Below are positions 45,813 to 54,316 of a stretch of DNA of 64,000 bases, one piece after another. Every line of letters begins with the position of its first letter. Positions within the stretch are counted from its first letter, which is position 1. This DNA is from Beijerinckia sp. 28-YEA-48. GTDB lineage: Bacteria > Pseudomonadota > Alphaproteobacteria > Rhizobiales > Beijerinckiaceae. Under the pieces are notes generated by a model that searched no databases, was not told the origin of the DNA, and worked only from the letters and a program-made list of their open reading frames with translations. The stretch covers positions 468,001 through 532,000 of the forward strand of contig NZ_FNSI01000001.1 of assembly GCF_900104955.1 (NCBI RefSeq). Reading direction: 5' to 3'. The translations under genes and the position numbers were made by a program.

Positions 45813-47372
45813 ATGCAGGGACAGCGTTTCACCTTCGGTCCATTTTTACTTAATCTCGACAATGGAACGCTGCTGCGGAAAGGTGGGCGCGTGGCGGTTG
45901 GGCGCCGCGGCATCTTGCTTCTGGAAACACTGCTCAAGCGGCAGGGTGAGATTGTCACCAAAACTGAGCTGATGGATGCGGCATGGCCTGGGACGGCTGT
46001 CGAGGAGAGCAATCTCTCGGTTCAGATCGCTCTGCTGCGCAAAGCGATCGACCCCGCGCCCGACGGGGAAGAATGGATCACCACCATTCCGCGCATCGGA
46101 TATCTTTTCAAAGGTTCCGCTGGTGCGGCTGAGGAAGCTCTCAACGCTCCTGCGCCAAGGCCGTCACTGGCAATCCTGCCGTTCGCAAATCTCAGCACCG
46201 ATCCCGATCAGGATTTCTTCGGCGACGGGCTGGCCGACGAGATTATCACCACCTTGTCGAAGATCCCGGGCTTGGTCGTGATCTCTCGAAGCTCCAGTTT
46301 TGCCTATAGAGGCATGGCGACAGACGTGCGTCGCATCGCCAGCGATCTGGGCGCCCGCTATGTCGTAGAGGGGAGTATTCGCAAGAGCGGTGCCCGTCTC
46401 CGCGTGGCCGCACAATTGAGCGATGGTGTCAGTGGTAATCATCTGTGGGCCGAACGGTATGATTTGGAACCTCACGACCTCTTCGCCGTCCAGGATGAGG
46501 TCGCTCGCAAGATTGTTGCCGAACTCAGTGCTGCGCTGAACCCGGTTGACTTAACTTCATGGCCCGGCATTGCGCCGAGTGGAACAACGCATGTCGAAGC
46601 CTATCAGTCCTTCCTACGGGGGCGGGTGATACAGCGTGGCGTGACGCAGAATGTTGCCATCTTCGAGCGAACGCGTGACCTGTTTCGGCGAGCGATCGCC
46701 CTCGATCCGGGCTATTCGGCTCCCTATGCCGCTCTCGCCATGGCACTCGCCCATGCTTACTACAATCGCTGGACCGACGATCCCGAATGCGCGCTCGCGG
46801 AAGCCGACGCACTGGTCAATAAGGCGATTGAGCGTGATCCTGGCGAACCGTTCGCGCATGGCGTGGCTGCATTGGTCGCGATGTACAGGAAGGACTTCGG
46901 ACGCTGGGCTTGCGAAGTCGACAAGGCGCTCTCGCTCAATCCGAACTTCGCCCCCGCGCTGTCGTTGCGTGCGACACTCAATATCTATTCGGGCTTTCCC
47001 CGTGCGGCCATTCATGACCTAGAGCGGGCCATGCGCCTCGACCCGTACTTCACTCAGGCCTACCTGCATCATCTCGGTGTGGCCTATATCGTGGCCGGCG
47101 AATATGAAACGGCTGCCGCGATCCTCAAGGAACGTATTCTTCTTGTTCCAGAGACGGATATGAGCCGGCCCTATCTCGCTGCGGCGCTTGGCAACCTCGG
47201 CTATCTTGATGAGGCAAGGCACGTCTGGGATGAACTTATGACCATCAACCCAGGCTATTCTTTTGCCGATCGCGTTAGCGCTATGCCGTTCAAGAATCCG
47301 GAGGATCTCGCCCGGATCACTAAGGGCCTCGAGAGGGCCGGATTGTTCATTCGTTCCGAAGCTCTTCCCTAA
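45813..47372 (+). CDS. Winged-helix / TolB-like / TPR transcriptional regulator
   Basis: A 519-residue protein. Residues about 1-100 form an OmpR/CadC-type winged helix (FTFGPFLLNLDNGTLLRKGGR, ETLLKRQGEIVTKTELMDAAWP, IALLRKAIDP, TIPRIGYLF). A TolB-like domain follows (SLAILPFANLSTDPDQDFFGDG), then TPR repeats to the end. No membrane helix, so unlike CadC it is cytosolic. Divergent from the hydrolase pair and probably their regulator. The start is uncertain: ATG 45813 fits the domain but lacks a clear ribosome site; the frame is open from 45696. Confidence 0.87.
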   Translation: MQGQRFTFGPFLLNLDNGTLLRKGGRVAVGRRGILLLETLLKRQGEIVTKTELMDAAWPGTAVEESNLSVQIALLRKAIDPAPDGEEWITTIPRIGYLFKGSAGAAEEALNAPAPRPSLAILPFANLSTDPDQDFFGDGLADEIITTLSKIPGLVVISRSSSFAYRGMATDVRRIASDLGARYVVEGSIRKSGARLRVAAQLSDGVSGNHLWAERYDLEPHDLFAVQDEVARKIVAELSAALNPVDLTSWPGIAPSGTTHVEAYQSFLRGRVIQRGVTQNVAIFERTRDLFRRAIALDPGYSAPYAALAMALAHAYYNRWTDDPECALAEADALVNKAIERDPGEPFAHGVAALVAMYRKDFGRWACEVDKALSLNPNFAPALSLRATLNIYSGFPRAAIHDLERAMRLDPYFTQAYLHHLGVAYIVAGEYETAAAILKERILLVPETDMSRPYLAAALGNLGYLDEARHVWDELMTINPGYSFADRVSAMPFKNPEDLARITKGLERAGLFIRSEALP

Positions 47373-47712
47373 GGTTGTGCGGCACAGCTGGGGCCGTATA
47401 GCCGCTTCCAGCCGTTTGAGACGGTGGCTCCCCGAGCTTTACCTGGGGACGTAATGACGCTGCCACGAAGCCAGGCGTTCCTCGAATATAGCCTGTAGAA
47501 TCAATGCGCTCGCTTCAAACGAGGAACGCATTCGATCGGCCTCGAAATCCATTCCAGCCATAATTGCCACGCCGGTTGAGGGCGGCATTCTATTTTGTGC
47601 ATATAAATATTATTTTGCGCAAAATAATTTTTGTGCAAATATATCTTGATTTTGCCGGAAACCGGCAAGTCGGCGGGCTCGCTTGCTCGTTTTTCCTGGG
47701 GAGGCAAAACTT
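47373..47712. other. 340-bp intergenic region ahead of the porin gene, AT-rich with repeated motif
   Basis: No gene seen. 47590-47650 is strikingly AT-rich for this genome. TTTTG(T/C)GCA occurs three times: 47593, 47613 and 47629. The middle copy is the core of a perfect 20-bp palindrome (47609-47628, ATTATTTTGC and its complement). A second hairpin TTGCCGG-AAA-CCGGCAA (47652-47668) lies closer to the start codon, in the probable leader. Together they look like an elaborate porin promoter. Confidence 0.6.
47593..47637. promoter_or_regulatory. Triple TTTTGYGCA motif with 20-bp palindrome
   Basis: Three copies of TTTTGYGCA at 47593, 47613 and 47629 (spacing 20 and 16 bp), the middle one inside the palindrome ATTATTTTGCGCAAAATAAT. 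Likely operators for the porin gene that starts at 47713. Confidence 0.55.
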
Positions 47713-49179
47713 ATGATGCTTATGAGGGGGTTATTGTTGGGCTCGTCCGCGGCTCTGGTGGCGGCGACGGGCGCGCAATCTGCGGATCTACCGTCGCGGA
47801 AGGCCGCACCGGTGGAATATGTGCGTGTCTGCGACGTCTATGGCGCAGGCTTCTATTGGATTCCTGGCACGGACACCTGCTTGAAAATCGGTGGCCGTGT
47901 CCGTGTTGATGCTTGGTACACGCCGGCAAAGAGCGCAGTTGTTCATCGCTCGACGGCAAGCGCTGCCGCTGCGGCGAATACCTACGTGAGCTCGAATGCC
48001 GTTGACCAAAACGGCTGGTTTGCCCGCGGCATCGTGAGTATGGACGCCCGTACGCAATCGGCTTGGGGAACGGTTCAGACCATTTTCACGCTGCGTTTGG
48101 CTGCGGCGTCGGGCCTCTCCAACAGCCCGCCGGGCTACACCGGTGGTGTTTTCTCAGCTGGAAATGCCAACAGCTCGACGGTCGAGGCGGCCTACATTCG
48201 CTTCGCGGGCTTCACGGCGGGCCAGGCGGCTTCCAACTTCACCTTCTTGGCGCCGCTTCAGTATCACTCGATGTTTAACGCCGGTTTTGTGAACGGCATT
48301 CGGCAATTGGCTTACACTACAACGTTTGGTGGTGGCTTCTCGGCCACCCTCGCTTTGGAAAACGCGGGCGAGTTGGCCAATGGAACCACAGCGAACACGC
48401 TCGGCGCCAATCCGTTTACCGCTACAGCGGCGACGACTGGGCCGATTGCGACGCGTTTGCCGGCCTTGGTCGGAAACGTCCGTGTCGACCAGTCTTGGGG
48501 CGCCGCCATGCTCTCTGGCGTTGTCCTCGAGAACACGGCCACATTCGGCAATGCCAATCTCGCGGTTGTCGGCAATGCCGGTCCGCAGATTCGCAGCACC
48601 GGTTGGGCGATGAGTGCCGGCCTCAAAATCAATCTGCCGATGCTCGCCGCTGGCGATAACATCCAGGTGTGGGCCGTCTATGGCGCTGGCGCGCTCAATT
48701 ATGTGGTCAATCAGGGCTTCAACTCGAATCCGGTCGTTACGAGCAACTGGCTGGGTGGGTTCCTGCGCGTCGACCGCAATCTCACCCTGTTCTGCGTGAA
48801 TGCCGCTTGTACGGTTGGCGGCTCCGAGCAGACCAAGGCTTGGTCAGTCGCCGGTATCTTCACTCATTATTGGTCTCCGACCATCCGGTCCGACCTGATG
48901 GCCTCATATGCACGCGTGACACCAGGCGCCGTGACTCGCAATACAGCCTGGTCACAAGGCGGTCTGTCCGAGGCGTCGGTCTGGGGCGTTCTAGGCAAAG
49001 TGGTTTGGTCGCCAGTGCGCAATTTCGATATCGGCTTTGAATTGTCGTACGCGAAGCTGACGCAGAGCCTGCCTTTGGGTGTTGCTGGTTTCGCGCCGGC
49101 GCAAGCGCTTCTCGCCTCTTCGGCGAGCGTCAGCCCAAGCAACTGGACCGGTCGTGTTCGTTTCGAGCGCACGTTCTGA
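47713..49179 (+). CDS. Porin, alphaproteobacterial Porin_2 family
   Basis: A 488-residue trimeric-type porin. Signal peptide (MLMRGLLLGSSAALVAATGAQSA) then the family opening ADLPSRKAAPVEYVRVCDVYGAGFYWIPGTDTCLKIGGRVR with its conserved Cys pair, sixteen or so strands, and a terminal VRFERTF ending in Phe. It lets small solutes cross the outer membrane. ATG at 47713 follows GGGGAGG. The promoter region is rich in repeats. Confidence 0.94.
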   Translation: MMLMRGLLLGSSAALVAATGAQSADLPSRKAAPVEYVRVCDVYGAGFYWIPGTDTCLKIGGRVRVDAWYTPAKSAVVHRSTASAAAAANTYVSSNAVDQNGWFARGIVSMDARTQSAWGTVQTIFTLRLAAASGLSNSPPGYTGGVFSAGNANSSTVEAAYIRFAGFTAGQAASNFTFLAPLQYHSMFNAGFVNGIRQLAYTTTFGGGFSATLALENAGELANGTTANTLGANPFTATAATTGPIATRLPALVGNVRVDQSWGAAMLSGVVLENTATFGNANLAVVGNAGPQIRSTGWAMSAGLKINLPMLAAGDNIQVWAVYGAGALNYVVNQGFNSNPVVTSNWLGGFLRVDRNLTLFCVNAACTVGGSEQTKAWSVAGIFTHYWSPTIRSDLMASYARVTPGAVTRNTAWSQGGLSEASVWGVLGKVVWSPVRNFDIGFELSYAKLTQSLPLGVAGFAPAQALLASSASVSPSNWTGRVRFERTF

Positions 49180-49189
49180 GTTCATGAAG

Positions 49190-49222
49190 TTCCGGCCAGG
49201 AGCCCCAAAATCCTGGCCGGAA
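49190..49222 (+). terminator. Stem-loop after the porin gene
   Basis: A perfect 12-bp stem TTCCGGCCAGGA / TCCTGGCCGGAA, nine-base loop, 10 nt after the porin stop. No T tract, so a terminator or mRNA 3' stabiliser. Confidence 0.55.
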
Positions 49223-49372
49223 TGGCCGTCAATCTGCATCCAGGCGCCATCGGTTGAAATCCTCCCTTCCTTCAATCGGTGCCTTCTGGACAACAGATCT
49301 GGAGCGATTGACGGCCTCAATCTTTTAGGCGCGGAGCCGTCCAAGTCAGTCGTCCAAGTCACGGGGAATGAA

Positions 49373-49957
49373 ATGACGATGTTGCGTAAAGCGATTGCGG
49401 TAGCTGGTCTTTGGTTCGTCTTCTGTGCACAGCAAGCGCCAGCGCAGACAGTCAATGAGGTTAAACCATTCTCACTGTCCTCACCGAGCTTCGAGGATGG
49501 GGGCTATCTCGCGCTCAAATATGGCGGGAACAACCCGAGAAGCCCGAACTGCTTGGGCGCGAACGTGTCGCCTCCGCTCCACTGGAGCAATGCTCCGGCC
49601 GGAACCAAGAGTTTCGCGCTGATCATGGTCGATCTGCAGGGGCGGGCAGGTCAGGGACTGACGCACTGGACCATCTACGGCATTCCAGCTTCCGTCAGTG
49701 CGTTTCAGGAAGGCGAACTCGGCAAAGCCTCAGGAAAATTCGTGGGTGGAAAAGGGCTGACAACGGATGGCACTTATATGGGCCCCTGCGCACCTCCCAA
49801 TTCCGTACGCCACTATTCCTTCACGCTGATCGCTACGGATCTTGAACCGTCAGCTCTTGCGCCCGGACTCACGCGGGAAGAACTGCTCGCGAAGCTTGAA
49901 GGGCATGGCAAGGAAGCGACGGTGTTGATCAGCGTCGCCAAACATCCCGGATCGTAA
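49373..49957 (+). CDS. Exported YbhB/YbcL-type PEBP (Raf kinase inhibitor-like) protein
   Basis: A 194-residue protein with signal peptide (LRKAIAVAGLWFVFCAQQAPAQ) and the PEBP fold: GANVSPPLHWSNAPAGTKSFALIMVD and LTHWTIYGIPASV, then YMGPCAPPNSVRHYSFTL. The conserved ligand pocket (Asp, His, Pro) is present. Bacterial PEBPs have no firm role. ATG at 49373 with GGGGAA upstream. The 150 bp before it after the porin hairpin holds no gene. The aldehyde dehydrogenase follows after 22 nt. Confidence 0.9.
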   Translation: MTMLRKAIAVAGLWFVFCAQQAPAQTVNEVKPFSLSSPSFEDGGYLALKYGGNNPRSPNCLGANVSPPLHWSNAPAGTKSFALIMVDLQGRAGQGLTHWTIYGIPASVSAFQEGELGKASGKFVGGKGLTTDGTYMGPCAPPNSVRHYSFTLIATDLEPSALAPGLTREELLAKLEGHGKEATVLISVAKHPGS

Positions 49958-49979
49958 CCTCTGACGTATCGGAGATAGC

Positions 49980-51452
49980 ATGCACTCTCAGTCAAATACG
50001 CAAGCGCATATCGTTGAATATCTCAGTATCAACGGCAGAAATGTTGACGGATCCGATCGTATTGAAGTCAGAAATCCTGCACGGCCGGATGAGGTTGTCG
50101 GAACGATCGTTCGTGGGACACCGGATCACGTCAACGAGGCGGTCGCTGCGGCGAAGGCGGCTCAACCGGCTTGGGCCGCTCTGACCTTTTCGCAGCGAGC
50201 ATCTGTCTTGCGTCGGGCCCTGGCTCGACTGGAGAGCGATATCGATCGGCGGGCAGCTGTGTTTGTGCGCGAGAATGGCAAACCTCTGGCTCAGGCGCGC
50301 GCCGAGCTGTTGGGTGTGCCGCAGCGTCAGAGCATGGCGCTCGACTATGCTGCGCAACTCGACGACGAGCGCAGATATGTCGCTGCCAATGGCAGAACAT
50401 TCGTTGCGAATCGGCCGTACGGTGTTGTCGTTTCCATCGTACCTTGGAATTCGCCGGATTCTCTAGCCTTTACCCAGATTGTGGCGGCCCTTCTTGCCGG
50501 CAACTGCGTTGTCCTCAAGCCGCCGGAAAGCTGCCCACTGACGCTGACTCAGTCGGTTCGGATGTTTGCGGAGGAACTCCCAGCGGGTGCGATCAATATC
50601 GTCACGGGATTGCCGGCCGAGATCGGCGATACGCTGACGATGCATCCAGATGTTGGCAAGATCGGGTTTACGGGCAGCATTCCGTCGGCCAGACATATTA
50701 TGTCCAACGCAGCCCAATCGATCAAAGGCTTGACGCTGGAGCTAGGCGGCAACGATGCCGCGATCGTTCTCGACGACGCGGAGTTTAATTCCGCCATGCT
50801 GTCGCGCATGTTCGGGGCGACATTCAGGATGAGCGGCCAGGTCTGCATGGCCATCAAACGCATCTATGTTCCAGAAAAACGGAGTGCGGAGTTTCTCGAA
50901 AAGTTTGGCCAAGTCGTTGATTCCATCGTCGTGGGTGATGGGCTTGAGCCTTCGGTCACGATGGGACCGCTGCATACGCAAACGGCGCGTGCCCGGGCCG
51001 GCGACCTTGTCGAAGACGCAAAGCGCCGTGGCGCGACGGTGCGGGCGCTCGGCAAGGTCGCGGATGAAGCAGTCTTTTCGGCGGGATATTTCATGCGGCC
51101 AACGGTCGTCGCCAATCTCGCCGACGATGCTCCCCTGATGAGCGAGGAGCAATTCTGTCCCGCGATTCCGGTTGCCACTTATGGCTCGGTGGACGAGGCG
51201 ATTGCCCGCGCAAACAATACGGCGTTTGGGCTGAGCGGCTCTGTATGGGGCGGCGATACCGAAAAGGCGGTTGCCGTAGCCCGGATGATCGAAGCCGGGC
51301 AGGTTTGGGTCAATACTCATGGACCTCAGGCGATCAACCACCTGGCGCCCTACGGCGGGGTTAAACAGAGTGGCATCGGCAGGAAGTCGGGAATCGAGGG
51401 CATTTTAGAATATCTGCAGAGCCAGACGATCACCACACACGAAAATGCGTAA
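49980..51452 (+). CDS. NAD(P)-dependent aldehyde dehydrogenase
   Basis: A 490-residue ALDH-superfamily enzyme oxidising an aldehyde to its acid. SIVPWNSPDSLAF and VVLKPPESCPLT (cofactor Lys), FTGSIPSARHI, the Glu in TLELGGNDAAIVLDD, the catalytic Cys in MSGQVCMAIKRIYV, and EEQFCPAIPV near the end. Substrate class not clear; closest in feel to aromatic or medium-chain aldehyde enzymes. In operon with the PEBP gene and possibly controlled by the convergent AraC-type regulator. Confidence 0.94.
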   Translation: MHSQSNTQAHIVEYLSINGRNVDGSDRIEVRNPARPDEVVGTIVRGTPDHVNEAVAAAKAAQPAWAALTFSQRASVLRRALARLESDIDRRAAVFVRENGKPLAQARAELLGVPQRQSMALDYAAQLDDERRYVAANGRTFVANRPYGVVVSIVPWNSPDSLAFTQIVAALLAGNCVVLKPPESCPLTLTQSVRMFAEELPAGAINIVTGLPAEIGDTLTMHPDVGKIGFTGSIPSARHIMSNAAQSIKGLTLELGGNDAAIVLDDAEFNSAMLSRMFGATFRMSGQVCMAIKRIYVPEKRSAEFLEKFGQVVDSIVVGDGLEPSVTMGPLHTQTARARAGDLVEDAKRRGATVRALGKVADEAVFSAGYFMRPTVVANLADDAPLMSEEQFCPAIPVATYGSVDEAIARANNTAFGLSGSVWGGDTEKAVAVARMIEAGQVWVNTHGPQAINHLAPYGGVKQSGIGRKSGIEGILEYLQSQTITTHENA

Positions 51453-51459
51453 TGACAAG

Positions 51460-51484
51460 GCCCATCTCGAATTTCGGGATGGGC
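51460..51484. terminator. Shared stem-loop between convergent genes
   Basis: GCCCATCTCGA / TCGGGATGGGC, 11 bp with one T-G pair and an ATT loop, 7 nt after the aldehyde dehydrogenase stop and 12 nt past the end of the convergent regulator gene. Neither side has a clean T tract. Confidence 0.5.
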
Positions 51485-51496
51485 TCACCAAACCTG

Positions 51497-52474
51497 TCAG
51501 GATCTGACACGCTGCCTCAAGTCTGAAGGCGTCATGTCGTGCGCCCTTCGAAATACGCGATTGAAGGTCACAAGGTTACGAAAGCCGCAGGCAAAGGCTA
51601 TGTCGATGATGCGGTGATGTTGAAAATGAGGATCACGTAACATGGCTGTGACCTTCTCTAATCTTTGTTCGCGGATATAGCGCCCAATGGTGAGACCGCC
51701 GCGCTCAAAATCCTTTCGCAACTGGCTGACCGACACGCAGAGATGGGCAGCAATGTCTTCCTCGTCCAGATAGGGATTGCCAAGACATTGGGAAATATAT
51801 CTGCGGGCAGATAGCAGGCGCCCGCGACTTAGAACTCCAAAGGAAGAGTTGTCCTTCTCCAGCACGTTGTCGCTGGGCGAGATGGCCGCAGCTATGAGAT
51901 CCGCCATATGTTCGGGCGCAAATTGCTGTATGAGGGGAGAGATGGATTGCTGCGATCCAATCAAGACGTCCACATAGGCTTGCACCAGGCTGCCTGCCAT
52001 CGAGGGGCTAGGCACCACCATCATCAAACGATTTTCGAAGCTGGCGCACCGTTGGCGAATTCGCTCGCGTTCGGTCTGGACGGCGATGAGATCGCATTTG
52101 CCGTCAGTGACTCTAATCAGTGAGGGTTCACACTGCTCGATCAGTACGGATGCCCCAGAAACGAGCTCAACACTGCGGCCGGATTGATCAACACAGAGGG
52201 GCGATTCCCCCGCATTCGAGAGCAACACCACATTGTTGGTATTCTGCGCGGCGATATTATCAGCGGCGCGTGATATTGATTTTACCGAGCCCCGGATTGT
52301 TCCGACGGCAACTTCGTTGGTTCGAGCGATTCTCAGTTCCCCTCGGAATAAGATGTCGTCCGTGGGGTCGGCGTGCAAATGAACATACCCAGACGACAGC
52401 GAAGAAATCCATTGCTCCTTGCGCAACGCTTCGTCGCCGATCAGGTCATGGGAGCTGTAGACGATTTTTTGCAC
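51497..52474 (-). CDS. AraC-family transcriptional regulator
   Basis: A 325-residue regulator. The N-terminal ~200 residues resemble the AraC-binding-like domain of the FeaR/XylS-type regulators (SSGYVHLHADPTDDILFRGELRIAR). The C-terminal DNA-binding part has DEEDIAAHLCVSVSQLRKDFERGG and RIIDIAFACGFRNLVTFNRVFRRAHDMTP. The start is GTG at 52474. A triple CATCTGC motif begins 6 nt upstream of it, a likely self-operator. The ALDH gene next to it is a candidate target. Confidence 0.9.
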   Translation of the reverse strand: MQKIVYSSHDLIGDEALRKEQWISSLSSGYVHLHADPTDDILFRGELRIARTNEVAVGTIRGSVKSISRAADNIAAQNTNNVVLLSNAGESPLCVDQSGRSVELVSGASVLIEQCEPSLIRVTDGKCDLIAVQTERERIRQRCASFENRLMMVVPSPSMAGSLVQAYVDVLIGSQQSISPLIQQFAPEHMADLIAAAISPSDNVLEKDNSSFGVLSRGRLLSARRYISQCLGNPYLDEEDIAAHLCVSVSQLRKDFERGGLTIGRYIREQRLEKVTAMLRDPHFQHHRIIDIAFACGFRNLVTFNRVFRRAHDMTPSDLRQRVRS

Positions 52475-53021
52475 AGATCACATCTGCGTCGCAGATGCAG
52501 CATCTGCTTGGAGTGAGACCTGAATATATCGGTCAAAATCCATAGGCACGATCGTCAAAACCTCACTGCGACACCGCAACTGGACAGGGCAACCAGGGCC
52601 GGAAGTGTGCGTGTCACTCCCAAGCTAGCAAAATCGCGGAAACCCCTCAACTGACCGCTCCAATCGCGTGGCCGCGGTACAGCAGGGGCTGCGCAGAGGG
52701 TCATGACTGGCGCCGCGATGGGTACAGGACGACTGGCATGATCCCAAGAAGTGGCAGTTTTGACTATTAAGTTTGACGTTTTCGATAAGATTGCTCGAGC
52801 GCCATTTTCTATCGTCCTGCGGCAACGGCGATCCTTTTGGGGCGAGGGCGGCTCGATGTTTCTGTGCTCACAGCGCCCGGCTTTGCCCGGATGTGCAATC
52901 GTAACCTTTACCATTGTTCCGTTGTCTTACGGCTTAGCTTCGACGGCCGGCCACACGATCGGAACGGACATCGCTGGCGCGCTCAATACCATCGTCACCA
53001 TTCTCTGCGGCCCACCGATAG
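52475..53021. other. 547-bp gap between two AraC-type regulators
   Basis: Divergent promoters must lie here. The left edge holds the CATCTGC repeats (52481-52507). Open frames of 99-119 codons exist on both strands but have no ribosome site, family pattern or consistent codon use, so I leave them out. Nothing else recognised. Confidence 0.5.
52481..52507. promoter_or_regulatory. Triple CATCTGC operator candidate
   Basis: CATCTGC-GTC-GCAGATG-CAG-CATCTGC: a perfect inverted repeat followed by a third copy at the same 3-bp spacing, starting 6 nt upstream of the regulator's start codon. It would lie in the leader or promoter and could let the regulator block its own expression. Confidence 0.5.
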
Positions 53022-54005
53022 GTGAATCGAGGACTTTTTCTATTGCCTGAGAAGACGATCTTTTCTTCGAAAGACTTACCGCAACATCTTAACGAGAGCG
53101 CGCGGTTCGCTCTTTGGCAAGATATTCACGTTGCTGAGATATGGTCGGTTGAATACGACATATCGAATAATCTGCCCTTCGAGGCACAGATCGAAGCCAC
53201 CGCCGTTGGCGAACTTGTTTTGGGTCAGATGGCCGGGACGATCCAAAATGCGACCCGGAAGGCGCGTAACATTGCCGATGATGGGCGCGATGGCTATCTG
53301 CTGTTGGTCAATCGGGCCGATACGGTCCTTACAGGAAAGCAGGCCGGCCGAGAGTATGGCGTCGGCCGTGGGGAAGCAGCTCTCGTATCGGCATCAGAAC
53401 CTCTGAGAATGATTGGCGCCGAAAAGAATGTTTGGACGAACGTGGTGATTCCGCGTGCCATTCTTACGAAGGCCTTTCCCAACATGGATGACCGGCTGGC
53501 GTTGCCGATCGATGCGCAGAACGAGGCCCTGACACTGCTGACACGATATTGCCATCTTCTTGAGACCGGTCGTCCGCTCATCTCGCCGGTTCTCATCGCG
53601 CACGCGACCGACACAATCGTCGATCTGGTCGGTTTGGCGACGGGTGCCAAGGGCGAGGCCGCTGAACTCGCCGGCCTGCGTGGTTTGCGTGCCGCCAGAC
53701 TGCAGGCTGTTATAGCAAAGATGCAGGAAAGTTTCACCAATCCCGCCGTCTCCGCGCAGGGCGTCGCACAAAGCCTGGGATTATCTGTGCGCTATGTTCA
53801 CGATCTTCTGCAGGAGACAGGGCTAACGTTTGCCGAGCACATTCTCGAACTTCGCCTGCAACGCGTTCTCCGGATGTTGTCCGATCGACGATATGATCGA
53901 AATCGCATCAGCGAGATCGCAATGATCAGCGGGTTCAGCGACGTGTCCTATTTCAATCGCTGTTTTCGCCGCCGTTTCGGCTGTTCTCCTGGCGGGGCCA
54001 GATAG
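53022..54005 (+). CDS. AraC-family transcriptional regulator, upstream of autotransporter
   Basis: A 327-residue AraC-type protein: N-terminal AraC-binding-like domain (ARFALWQDIHVAEIWSVEYD), C-terminal DNA-binding domain VSAQGVAQSLGLSVRYVHDLLQETGLTFAEHIL and RISEIAMISGFSDVSYFNRCFRRRFG. The start may be GTG at 53022 or TTG at 53043. It precedes the autotransporter gene on the same strand by about 310 bp and could regulate it. Confidence 0.9.
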   Translation: MNRGLFLLPEKTIFSSKDLPQHLNESARFALWQDIHVAEIWSVEYDISNNLPFEAQIEATAVGELVLGQMAGTIQNATRKARNIADDGRDGYLLLVNRADTVLTGKQAGREYGVGRGEAALVSASEPLRMIGAEKNVWTNVVIPRAILTKAFPNMDDRLALPIDAQNEALTLLTRYCHLLETGRPLISPVLIAHATDTIVDLVGLATGAKGEAAELAGLRGLRAARLQAVIAKMQESFTNPAVSAQGVAQSLGLSVRYVHDLLQETGLTFAEHILELRLQRVLRMLSDRRYDRNRISEIAMISGFSDVSYFNRCFRRRFGCSPGGAR

Positions 54006-54316
54006 AGATCTTTCTTCTTCTGCTTCGGCGATAGTTTCTAAGCCGCCGGCCGCGTTTCCGAGCCTGCGATCCGCTGATTCGATAACGGCTGTGATCAGCG
54101 ACTTGCCTCTGCATGATGGTTACAAGGCGTTGCCGAAGACCAATGGGTGAGCTGATGGCTCGCTCCTGCTGGCGCTCACCGTCGCAAAACGACAACAGCC
54201 CGTGGAAAAATACGGCAGCGCGTTCCACGACAATTGCATTGCACTCCGGCCCAAGACGATGGCGACGGACTCTGCGACACACGAAGCGATTGCTATCAAA
54301 TCGCTGGGGTACATTG
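54006..54316. other. 311-bp gap before the autotransporter gene
   Basis: The autotransporter frame stays open back to 54113, but the upstream part is Arg-rich with no signal-peptide logic and no ribosome site, so I treat it as non-coding. No terminator for the regulator gene is obvious. Promoter elements were not recognised with confidence. Confidence 0.4.

Noticed and set aside
52751-53050. 99-codon plus-strand frame between the two AraC genes
   Set aside because: No ribosome site, no family similarity, and it overlaps the next regulator start.
54113-54316. 68-residue N-terminal extension of the autotransporter
   Set aside because: Arg-rich, without ribosome site or signal logic; the ATG at 54317 leads into the signal peptide.
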